This document shows, one piece after another, positions 25,611-35,324 of a DNA stretch of 64,000 bases. Both the position numbers and the translations under genes were made by a program. How positions within the stretch are numbered: position 1 is the stretch's first letter; every line of letters starts with the position of its first letter. Source of the stretch: Euptelea pleiosperma. Lineage: Eukaryota; Streptophyta; Magnoliopsida; Ranunculales; Eupteleaceae. The stretch lies in the NCBI GenBank assembly GCA_035048495.1, contig CM068543.1:30228096-30292095 (forward strand). The letters are read 5' to 3'. The notes beneath the pieces are model-generated. The model was not told the origin of the DNA. It made no database searches and saw only the letters and a program-made list of their open reading frames with translations.

Positions 25611-26099
25611 CAACCCTTGAAGGAGGACTAACCAAAAGACACTCTGAGAAGTACTGACGTAATGCTGACATCATTAGGCCATACGGCTGACATCAGCAAT
25701 TGTATGGACAGGGTGACCTCGAGGTCCTAAGATGGCTTTTACCTGAAAGAGTTCTATTTTCTAGATTGTTTGGTGATTTTTTTGGAATTTTTTGTGATCT
25801 TAATGGACTTTTGTGCGATCTTATCGGTTTAAGGCGATAGAGTGTTTGTCGTGTTTCTTTGATTTCCTTCTCTGTGAGGAGCTTCTTGCCTGTGTTTGCT
25901 GATGTCTTTTGGTCTCCTACATAATTCCCTACAAGAATAAACAAACCTTACTAGGATCGGTGAAGTATCGATGATTTAGGAAATGGAACTCGCCCTACAA
26001 GTTAATGCCAACGGCTTTTGTGCCCATTTCTAGGTTGTTCTAGGGTTGTAAACCCTTGTGAAGCTCTTGTATCCATGTGTTGGTTGATCTTGGGTATCC

Positions 26100-27650
26100 A
26101 TGTCTACCGAAAGGATTACCAGAGGGTCCACTGTGAATTCGAAAGTGACCTTTGGCAGTGTTAGAGGGTCCGTAGCAACTCAAGTAGGCTTCAAAAACCT
26201 AGGTTTAAAAATCACTTCAATCAAGTTAGATGGAAAGAACTATTTGGAGTGGTTTCAGGCAGCCAAGATGCATATCGATGGTCAAGGAAAGTTGGGCTAC
26301 ATCCCCAGCAAGTCATTGAGTCTAAGACGTCCGTAGACCCATTGAGTCTAAGAACCTCACTAGTCATGTCTTGGCTCCTCAACTCCATGCAACCTCACAA
26401 TATCAATCGGGACTTCTTGTTCTTGTGCACTGCCAAGGGGGTGTGGGACACCGTGCGTTAGACATATTCTCAACAATAGAATATAGCCCAGGCCTTCCTG
26501 TAATGTTAGAGCATTGCTCATCTTCATCAGCGAGAAAAGTCTCTCTCGGATTATTTTGCTACTCTTTGCAGTATGTAGGAAGAATTGGACTACAAGCATG
26601 CCTTTTAGCCCACGTGCATTGAAGATGAAAACAAGTACAAGAGGCTTGTGGAAGAGACTAGGATCTTTGAGTTCCTTGTTGGGCTTAACTCCACATATGG
26701 GTTAGCCAAGATACATGTCCTCAGTAGGGATTCCCTACCATCACTCAGTCAGGTGTATTCTTATGTACAAAACGAAGAGAGCGGGCTGAGTGTCATGGCA
26801 CCGCCTTCAGTTACTGATAGGTATGCATTTGTCTCAGTTACACTCCCCAGCATGTTCAGAGGAGCAGACCTTCACCATCCCCAGCCTCTACTAGGAGGTT
26901 TGTGCTGTGATTTAGGTTGTAACCAAAAGAGAAATATTTAAGAGAGAGATATGGAGAAGGAAGAAGATGGAGAGATTACAGAGAAGAGGAGAGAGTTGAA
27001 CTTATTATTCAAGCTCTCTCTCACTCATATATATAAGAGATGGGATTAGAGTCCTACTACAACTCAAAGAGGTGGGAGAGTCCCACTACAACATAAAGTC
27101 CTAGTCGTGGGTTAAGTGGTGGGCCCACTTAACCCATGTACAAAGTAAAAAAGAAAGCCCACGTGGATAGTGGGACACAGCCCACTAAGTGTACCCCCAC
27201 GTGGTGTACATAGAGTCCAACAATTTGTTGATCGGGACAAGCCCAAGTTTGTCCACTGTGGTCGTCATAGACACAAGAAGGACAAGTGTTGGGACTTGCA
27301 TGGTTGTCCACCATAGCCCAACCGACCTGCTGCTCATAGTTCCTGTTCCGATACTCTAGTTGATGCACCCCAGGCACTATGACCTAGCCTCCTCTGCCTC
27401 TAGACATTCAGCGTCATGCTTCCTCTAAAGTCCCAGTTCAACAAGCCGAGTTTGATAACATTCGATGGTTTCTTGCTCAGTTAGAGGGCCCTTCTGCCAC
27501 ATCCACCTCCAATTTTGCTTAGTCAGGTACCATAAGCATTGCTCATCATGTGTCTACCCCCTCATCCATCCCCACCTGGATCATTGATTCAGGTGCCTCT
27601 GAGTACATGAAAGGTATGTCTTCATTATTTTTTACCTATTCTATTTGGTC
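26100..27650 (+). pseudogene. copia gag-protease remnant, broken
   Basis: The frame starting at ATG 26,100 gives the copia gag head, including the I.LDGKNYLEW..A motif. A stop near 26,459 and at least one frame change follow. The EFLVGLN and SLSQVYSYVQ blocks of the UBN2-type gag come next in another frame (about 26,640-26,800). After the solo-LTR insertion the zinc knuckle and D-S-G-A protease motif reappear. No integrase or reverse transcriptase follows. It is non-functional. Confidence 0.75.
26903..27223 (-). mobile_element. Solo LTR nested in copia gag, TSD TTTGT
   Basis: A 321-bp insert lies between two copies of TTTGT (26,898-26,902 and 27,224-27,228). Removing it rejoins the reading frame into the zinc-knuckle region. 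On the minus strand it starts near TGTTGGACTC, has a TATATATA box near 27,025-27,038, a CT-rich stretch, and ends near 'aaatcaca'. That is the layout of an LTR. The exact ends carry one or two extra bases next to the duplication. Confidence 0.75.
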
Positions 27651-27781
27651 AGGTTAGGATGAGGTTAAAATTGTTGATGGTACCTTCTCATTTGTGTCTG
27701 GGAACACTAAGGTAATACTAAAATAACTGCATAATTAAAGACTCTAGGTAATATCCCTCAACAGTTGAGAAATTTAAGTAG

Positions 27782-27977
27782 GTGGTGCACTACCTGCTTC
27801 GTCATTGTCGCTAGCCCCTGTCAATTTTGCCTACCCAAAACTTGATCATTCTCTAGTTCCAGTGGTGGTACATTTTAGTATAAGCCGGTGCACCACCGAA
27901 ATTGGAGAATGATCATGTTAGTGGGCAAGCAATAGCCACAAAGGTTAATGGCGATGACGAAACAACTAATTCACTAG
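27782..27977. repeat. Long imperfect hairpin
   Basis: Arms of about 90 bp pair imperfectly around a short loop near 27,870-27,895. Matched blocks include 'tgatcattctc' with 'gagaatgatca' and 'gtggtggtaca' with 'tgcaccacc'. Mismatches are frequent towards the base. It could be an old MITE or a precursor-like RNA hairpin. No known miRNA was recognised in it. Confidence 0.5.
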
Positions 27978-28238
27978 CTGACTTTATTGTTTATTGGGAG
28001 ATATTATTAGAAGGCTTTACTTATTCAGTTATTCTGGCGGTGCTTTAGGACTTAAAAGCTTTAGAGTTTTTATTATATGACATTGGCTAATAGCCATAGA
28101 TAATAGATTATAGACATGGTAGAACTTGGATTAAACATTTTGTTATTATTATTTTATTATAGTATTCTTAATTTATGTTATGAGTCATTATGTTAAATTG
28201 TTAACCAACTTGTTCTTATTAGAACACACCCAATGTAC

Positions 28239-28311
28239 ACACCTAGTATGATTCGAACCCACAATCTTCTGACAAGACGTCAGAGCCCTAAACCAATCAG
28301 GCCACAAGTGT
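28239..28311 (-). ncRNA. tRNA-like 73-nt sequence (SINE head or tRNA pseudogene)
   Basis: Read on the minus strand, the ends ACACTTG and TAGGTGT form a 7-bp acceptor stem (with G-T pairs). 'GGCCTGATTGGTTTAGGGC' resembles a D-arm, TCTGA/TCAGA makes a 5-bp anticodon stem, and GTTCGAAT gives the T-loop. Position 33 is G instead of the invariant U and several D-loop bases are off, so it is not a good functional tRNA. It resembles the tRNA-derived head of plant SINEs. Confidence 0.5.
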
Positions 28312-29460
28312 TCAAGGTAAAAAAAATTAATTACCAATATGCATTGTAAATAAAAAAAAAAAGTAACTACCATATGTTTATATCAAAATAAAGCGCATAT
28401 ATTGAATACTTAGAATGCAAGTTTACAAAACAGACTTCGGTTCCGCCTGATAGCATAAAAAGTCACTCTTTTTCCCCTAAATTAGTTATATGATGTTGTT
28501 AGCTATATGATGTAGTTTTTAATGAAATTTTGTTGCATTTACATGTTTCTTATTTTTCGAAGCTTTCCAATTTGGTTGTCTATTTCACTAGGTTTTGGAC
28601 CGAAATGTTCTGGCTGAAACTTATAGTTTCCCATAACTCCTTGGTATTTCGTATCATTCTTGGGCTGAAATCAAAACATTTCAGCTAAAACTTTGAACCG
28701 TGATGGGTGTTTCGATTTAGGACTACAGATAGTCAAGGCCAGAATGGTTTAAGATAATAGAGATGAATAGGGCGTGGTTAAGGCTATTGGATATAGGGAT
28801 CGTAGTTGATGATATGGTAGTAGTGATTAAATGAGTGTAGGCTCAGAGGTGGCTGTAAAAGTTGAGAAGCAAGCAGTACGTTTAGGGTGATGACTACAAG
28901 GTGTTATAATATGGTATGTTGTGTCTTTATAAGATGATGAAGATAGATAGGACGATAGTGACTAAAGTCTCACTCTTGAGAAGTATGGAGTCACTTATTC
29001 ATACAGTTGATTTCTTGGCTAATAATGGTGGAATGAGAGTCTAGGTAGAGGAGAGAACTGTTTGTTGGATTGGAAGACTGATACAGAAATGAGCTTGAGT
29101 GAGCACGAGTTTGTGTTGCTACTCAAACCAGTTCTGTTTGATTCCCATCACATGAACGAGTCAAACTGGTATGTACAGAATGGAACTCAATATGGTGAAA
29201 AACATGATTTTATTTGTATGGACTGTAGTTGATCTTTTCGTCCCCTTTTTGTGTAACCGAACATTGGCTTGATGTTTAAGTCTGCTTTCCATGGTAAATC
29301 CTTCTCCTAGATTTATTTGTGTCTTGAGATTATATTAAGATTTAAGAATGTGAACTCCTACTAATGATAATGTCTCTGCCATATCTGATACATTTTACCT
29401 TCTATTTTGATTTTACTGGTTGCTCCTCAAGTGATCTTCTCATCTATGTGCTTTTGATCT
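28312..29460. other. No gene recognised
   Basis: A/T-rich DNA without coding motifs. It may be intron or intergenic sequence. Confidence 0.4.
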
Positions 29461-29465
29461 CAATG

Positions 29466-30486
29466 AATGCAGCATCTGGATATTACATTTAGGAGGGACC
29501 CAACTGGAGTAAACAAATTGCACTCCACAAAAGACGGAGCAAAAATCTTCTGGGTCCTTTATTACCTTGATGATTACCATAATTTCCACACAGATCATTG
29601 TATTCTCCTCCCCCCCCCCCCCTCTCTTGCCATTATTTCTTTTCACCATATAGACAGCAACTTGAGTTTTCTTCATCTTTAATTTGTAGGTATTGATTTG
29701 GTTATGCAAGATTAGACGGACGCATTGTTCCACAAATTACAGAGCCCAGATGAGTCATCAGCTGACATCCTGATGTAGTCTGTTGTAGAGATAATAAATG
29801 GGGCATGCTTGAATGAATTCATTGGCAAGTCATGTATTAGTATTGCCCTTATTTTATTCTCCCCTAGAATTTGCTTTACATCCTCCAGTTTTGTTTTTCA
29901 ATTTCAGGTGAGTGAATCTAGATTACTTAATGCACTGCAGTTTCTTGTCTCTCCAAATCAACTTCTTTCCTTCAAATGTTTGCAAGGATCTCCTGCTGGT
30001 CTGGCTCTTGATGTATAAGATTTCATTAAGAGGCACAATTGTTAGGTTTTTTGGGCTGGGTAGCTTTGGGTGTAGTATGCTATGATCAAGGTCATGCTTA
30101 TCAGTTAAAAATGTGTCCCTCAAAGAAGACTTGGGCAACTCACTTGAGTGGATTTTTGCATGGTTCATGGTGCTAGGAGTCTAGCCTGTCAATTATTGGG
30201 TGGGGTTCTGCCATGACACAGCATTGACTTACCCCTGATTCTGGGTTTGACTTGGACAGTAGTTGACATTGCAAATGTAAATTATCAGATGTTCTCAGTT
30301 GAAAAGTCATCTAAAGTTTCCCATTTTCAGTTAAGCCTATCTAGGAGGCATTTTCCTCCATTGTGGAATCTGCATAGATTGCATACTGGGGAACCCCATT
30401 GGTGTGGATATTGCTTAGGTTTTAAAGATTCAATGCATTGCCATGAAACATCTGAATTAATGCGAGTTGATTGTGAGCTGTTTTGA
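29466..30486 (+). pseudogene. Gene-like fragments, not recognised
   Basis: Protein-like stretches occur in changing frames on the plus strand: about 29,470-29,600 after a 'tgcag' site, about 29,910-30,020 (SESRLLNALQFLVSPNQLL...) and 30,247-30,486, which is Trp/His-rich and ends at a stop. They resemble the fragments at 20.5-22.0 kb in quality and may be 3' exons of the same locus. I cannot assign a family. A C-run near 29,609-29,622 interrupts one frame. Confidence 0.3.
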
Positions 30487-30790
30487 GCCGGCAGAAGAAT
30501 GTTCTCATTCTAGAACAAGTACATCCAAGACAACAGTTGGAAAGATCCTGATAATGTGTTCCATCTTGAATGTACCCATATTAGATCTGATGGTTAAGAT
30601 CATTTGTTAGGGTTGATTTTTGGCATAGGTCTCTTGTGTGGGACTATCAATCATCAAATGATGACTCTCATATCCCTGCATGTGAATATTCTTAAACTTC
30701 AACACCTTTCTATCTTATTGCTGCTATGTTTTTCTTTTTTCCACTTTTGGTAGGTTTTCTATCTATCTTGCTCTTTAAGTACAGTTTACC

Positions 30791-31167
30791 TAGGGGCGTT
30801 GTCAAGGAATCAGTTCCGGTTTGGTTTCGTAAGTTACCCAAATCGGAAGCAATACTGTTGGTTCTTGTTGGTTCCGGTTCTTAAAATGATGGATCTGGAA
30901 CCGGACTCAATTGTTTGGTTCCAATCTTGATAATATGAAAAATTTTTAACACTATTTATATATTTAACATTACATTTATACGTCCGTTCGGTTCCTATGG
31001 CTTCGGTTCCAATACCAAACTACCCAGAACCGGAACTGTTATTATCAGTTCAATTCTGATTCGGGTTCTTGTTTGGTTGGTTTCCAAAAATGTGAAACCA
31101 GAACCAGGGTTTTCGTTTCCAGTTCTGATTCGGTTCCAGTTAAACGGGTACAAATTGACACCCCCTA
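30791..31167. mobile_element. hAT-like MITE, 377 bp
   Basis: The left end is TAGGGGCGTTGTCAA and the right end, inverted, is TAGGGGGTGTCAA, typical of hAT termini. The flanks AGTTTACC (30,783-30,790) and AATTTGCC (31,168-31,175) match at 6 of 8 positions with two transitions, consistent with an aged 8-bp duplication. The interior repeats 'ggttccggttc'-like units. No transposase is present. Confidence 0.7.
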
Positions 31168-31324
31168 AATTTGCCCCTTCCTATCATTACTTCTTTTGAC
31201 AGAGAAGCAATATGGCGGATTTTAATATAAGAATTTTGCCTTTGGTTTGTTACAAGAAATATGTCCTTTTGGGCTATAAAACATACCGGTCAGGCTCCAG
31301 GTACCAGCCTTTTGTGACCGGCAC

Positions 31325-31645
31325 CCGTTACAGGACACAATATCAGCCATGTGGCACACTCTAGTACATTGACCGTAGGGATGTTTGTCCAATCCCTAGT
31401 TGGACCTACAAACCAAAAATCAGCCAGATTAGTGATTTCCAGGCATTGGATTGGACTTATTTTCATGGGTTGATCTCAACTGTGGGAATGTGAGCAATAT
31501 TTGAGGTACAAAGATCGAAAGGTTTGAAATCACTAATCAAGTTAATTTTTGCTTTGTAGGTCCACCTAGGGATTGGCCAAACATCCATACGGTCAAAGTA
31601 CTCTAAGAGTGTGCCATGTGGCTCATATAGTGTCCCGTAACGAGG
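31325..31645. mobile_element. Fold-back MITE of the 'catacggtca' family
   Basis: The arms start GTTAC(a/g)GGACAC and run inward for about 110 bp on each side through 'gccacatggc', 'tagagtact', 'gaccgta(t/g)ggatgtttg' and 'ccaatcccta'. The centre reads 'cccatgaaaataagtcc' on the minus strand. This is the cleanest paired copy of the family in the window. I found no certain target duplication. Confidence 0.75.
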
Positions 31646-32697
31646 GCCGGTCCCTGGAGTCCTCTAAGGTAACTTTATTTATGTTGATTTCTGGTGACAA
31701 GAAAAGATCGAATGAAGAAACTCATATGTTGCTTTCTGGTGAGACATTCAGACCGTTTGGTAACCACCAGAAAATCAAAAAATTAGTATTACTGAAATTC
31801 AGTAATTTTTTTTTTAAAATCATCCCTCAAGAAATTCAGAAATTTCTTATCACTAAAATTCAGTAATTTCTTTTAAATCATCTCCCTCCACTTAATGTGA
31901 TAAGACATTTTTGCTTAATGGAGTAAGTGATAAAGATTCTAAGATTCTCTCGAAAACCCACTATACCCTTGTATCAAAGCTTTCTCTAAAAAAAAAAAAC
32001 TTACAAAAAAGTCCTAGTAAATATTTTAAATTATCTGATATGCCCTTGCCTTAATTTTCAGATGTAAAGACCTTTGACAAATGATCTAAATTTACAAAAA
32101 TTAAACACTCAAGCTTTCAACACTTTAAGCTTCCAGTGTTTAACTTTAGTACTACATTATGATTCAGCTCATTTTGCGGGTCAGTTGTGATTAAATCTCA
32201 AAGAAATATTTGTCACAGAAAGTCAAGAAGAAATAAGTGAATTCGTTGATATATACAGCAATAATAAGCAACCAAGTTATTGCTCGATGTTTTAGAATTA
32301 TTCTATGATCCTCGAGATTTGGAACGGTGTAATTAGGATTTGCCATCCAGCTCTAATTAGCTCTGGACAAGACCAATGGAACTAGGAGAGATGGTTGTAG
32401 ATCTCGAGAAAACCAGAGGTTGAAGGCATATCTGTGTTTTGCTGTTCAGTGGTCCATCGGTTTGAGTGGCAGTATAATAAAGGGATATGCACTTTTAGTG
32501 CAGTTTTGGTAAATTCTAGAATTATTCGTGAATAATTTGCAAACCGTACGATTTATTTAAAAAACGAACCAAACAACGTCCTATTCAGAGGTTTGGAAAA
32601 ATTCGCACATTTTTCAACATGATTTCACGAACTTTTCTAAATTATTTCCGGATTATTCAGTTTGAACATGAAAAATCGTTTATAAGATAAAAAGTTG
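31646..32697. other. No gene recognised
   Basis: A/T-rich DNA. The stretch near 31,745-31,880 repeats 'gaaattcagtaatttctt' in both orientations and may be a small degenerate inverted-repeat element. Confidence 0.4.
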
Positions 32698-33125
32698 TCA
32701 ATATTGGGTTGGTATCCATTTAATAAACTTGTTAGGCTCACCCGGCCCCTGCTTCGGCCTATGATGCTCAATAGCTGGTCCCAACCTGAATCCCTCTAGC
32801 ATAGAATCATAATACCTGCAACATTCCTCAACCAACCTTGAATGGCTGCAAGCAGATAATAGATGTAGAAAAGTGGTCATAGAAATCCAAGATGCAACAG
32901 ACTTTTCCGACATATCGAATATCCAAATGGCAATGTCCACTCTTCCACATTTGTTGAACAGCTCAATGAGGGCGGCTGCCAATATAAACGAATTTTGTAA
33001 TCCCAAATGGAACACAGTCATGGATTTACCTCCCATGTCTTAGAGCACCAAGTTGTGTAGAAGCAGAGAAAGAATGCTAACAATGGTGATCTTGTGAGGT
33101 TCAAATTCAAGATGGTGAAATGTTT
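32698..33125 (-). pseudogene. PPR protein fragment
   Basis: The minus-strand frame keeps the PLS-class pentatricopeptide pattern: EPHKITIVSILS, an in-frame stop, then AALIELFNKCGRVDIA, SEKSVASWISM and LLSACSHSRLVEECCRYYDS. In intact genes these belong to consecutive repeats of organelle RNA-binding PPR proteins. Only about two repeats remain, part of one is missing between the SWISM and LLSACS blocks, and a stop breaks the frame. No upstream signal or downstream E/DYW domain is present. It is a pseudogene fragment. Confidence 0.75.
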
Positions 33126-33929
33126 CTAGAGCCCTTCTGGGCAAAACCAGAGATCATGCAATTCCATGAACATAGATTACGATGGGAATTGATAGTGAAC
33201 AAATGGAAAGAATATTGAAGGGAATATCCTGATCAAACAAACCCATATATATTTTTTTAAGCGTTAATTAACAGTCTATAATCACGATATCAAGGCATAT
33301 ATTGTAAATTTCAACCATTGTGGACCCAAAATTTGATGGGACCTATCTAGAAAATCATTGGGATGCCAAAATCAATGCAATCAGATTATGACAACCGTCT
33401 GATCTTTTTTTTTTCTTGGACAATCTAGAAGAAATTTAATTGACGTTTTTACTGAAAAGTGGGAATGAAAAGGAGCTCCAAAAGATGATGTAAAGATAAA
33501 ATACGTAGACTGATATTGTGTCCTCAATGCCGTTATTTCTCTATGAAATAGCCCTTCACATATGTGAAAACTACCGATCGAATCTATGGCGCATTCACTG
33601 GAGCACAACAAACAGCAAAACTGCATGTCAAGGACCCACAATAACATTATCCATAATGATTTGAGCAATAGTGGCGTGCAAGCCATGAACTCAGCACTTT
33701 TCTTGGCCTGTTAGTACATCTCTACTATTATAATGAGACTCACACTTAGAGCCATCAAGCCGACCCTTGACAGCGATATTTGCCAGCTTTCACCCAAAAA
33801 TGCCCTTATAAACATGCAATACATCTTGGTTTTAAATGGGGTGTTTTAGTCTTTTTGTAATTTCAAATACATAACCTAAATAAAAACAATACCACCCACG
33901 ACTCGTTTGTCTTTCATATGTATAAGCTT
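33126..33929. other. No gene recognised
   Basis: Intergenic A/T-rich DNA; the minus frame at 33,381-33,686 has no motif. Confidence 0.4.
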
Positions 33930-34135
33930 TCAAATAAATAACTCCGACAGTGTAGTGCTTTTACCCAACATCGCCAATCCCAAGCCCGGAGTAAGGCGGC
34001 TTAGGTCAGATTGGCACAGGAGTAAAACTTCACCATATCCCAACATAAATCCTTATCCATTTGAATGGAGGAACAAGCTTCATGTAGCCGGCCCTATATT
34101 GTTGGGATGAGTTTATGATGATGATGATACAATTT
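33930..34135 (+). mobile_element. RTE-type LINE 3' end
   Basis: The segment ends 'ccctatattgttgggatgag' followed by 'tttatgatgatgatgat'. The same 'tattgttgggataaggctta' plus ATG-repeat tail closes the RTE fragment at 43,640. Upstream, a short frame reads EWRNKLHVAGPILLG, like the RTE ORF C-terminus. It is a strongly 5'-truncated copy. Confidence 0.65.
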
Positions 34136-35156
34136 CAAATAAATAACCTAAATACTGGCTACTGCCCCTCTGAATTACATTACATTTAGGACCTGCAACA
34201 TCAGTCCCGGTCCAAAAATCCATGACTCTCAGATGTAATACTGGTCATTATTTTACACTAAATATGGGTACTGTATATTTGATGTAAATTGAAGTAGGGG
34301 TATCAGTGCAGGTTCTTAATGAATAGAGGATGTTTTAACTAAGACCTGCAGTCTTTATGAAGGTCCATATAAAACTAAATGACAAAAAACATTAATATAA
34401 TAGATGTAGGACATAATAAATGCGGCTTATATATAAGAATAGCAGCAGGGATTAGGGATATTTAAACAAATTTAACTCTAAATAATTTTTAATGGTGCTT
34501 TCTCAAGTTAAGCTAAGGACCCATAATTGGTTTGCGGGTTGGTGTTTTTTATGAGTTGTCTGGTGAAGGTGGTTGCGGGCCAAGGAACAGTAAAAGTAGT
34601 CAATAGAAAAAGAGTTAATGCCCATAAGTGTGGAGTTGCGAATTGAACAGTCTACATTGGGGATGTGTCGTCATTCAATGGATTATAGCCAATTCAAACA
34701 GATTATCATGTGATTTGAAGTTCCATGCTGCACAGAAAAGAAGAAAAATATGAGAGAAGATAGATTGCTTGCTGATATTAACTGGCCTTACTCAGATTAA
34801 AAAGAGAAGTACTTAGTAAAAGAACTATAGATAAAGATCAAAGTGAAAAGTTGGTGAAGATGTGCAGAACAATAAATTCATCAAGAAAGAAGTCATCCTC
34901 TCACCTCAGATTGAATAACTTCTATTTCTTTTGTTTGAATTTTGGAATAATTGAAATATGTCAAAAATTTTGGATACTGTTATACAGAAGCATTTCAGGC
35001 TTTCTCTACCCCAAGTAGTTCTTTATGCCTACAGTACAAAGATGATAATACCTCTGGGGTTGAACAATGCAGGTTACAAACTGGACCAGCTGCAAATAAT
35101 TATTCTTTCTCCCTCTGCTCCAGCACTTTAATACAAATTATAGCAGGAATCAAGAG
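34136..35156. other. No gene recognised; 3' flank of XEG113
   Basis: This A/T-rich interval lies downstream of the XEG113 stop codon. Its near end must include the 3' untranslated region of that minus-strand gene, but I cannot place the poly(A) site. Confidence 0.5.
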
Positions 35157-35324
35157 TCACCAAGGTGGATGATCATCCTCCGGAGTTTGCGGTGGGACAG
35201 CTTTCCAACTGGGTTTCTCATCCCAGTACATATCATAATATATGTGGCCAGGACTGTGGTTATCCACGCAGCACCATATACCCACGTACCGCTTCACACG
35301 GTTCCTGAACTTCTCCTCCCTTGC
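35157..35324 (-). CDS. XEG113: XEG113 exon 13 (last)
   Basis: Acceptor ATCAG. It codes for AREEKFRNRVKRYVGIWC through the conserved Pro-rich end TPEDDHPPW, then TGA at 35,159-35,157. Confidence 0.95.
   Translation of the reverse strand, partial: AREEKFRNRVKRYVGIWCCVDNHSPGHIYYDMYWDEKPSWKAVPPQTPEDDHPPW

Larger units (their letters stand above)
25374..27720 (+). mobile_element. 3'-truncated Ty1/copia element
   Basis: A primer binding site at 25,599 follows an LTR-like segment ending 'tctact'. A gag-like frame starts at 26,100. A zinc knuckle (CGRHRHKKDKC) is near 27,255, and the protease motif WIIDSGAS lies near 27,580. Homology ends near 27,720, before integrase, and there is no 3' LTR, so the element is truncated. 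Gag and knuckle are related to the fuller element at 47,930. The LTR start is uncertain; I use the TGTT at 25,374. A solo LTR interrupts it at 26,903-27,223. Confidence 0.7.

Noticed and set aside
27782..27977. Calling this hairpin a miRNA gene
   Set aside because: No known mature miRNA sequence is recognised, and pairing near the base is poor; without small-RNA data a repeat origin is equally likely.
28239..28311. Annotating a functional tRNA gene
   Set aside because: The invariant U33 and several D-loop positions are missing, so only a tRNA-like or SINE label is justified.
33381..33686. 101-codon minus-strand frame downstream of the PPR fragment
   Set aside because: No PPR pattern or other motif, and no homology continuing from the neighbouring fragment.
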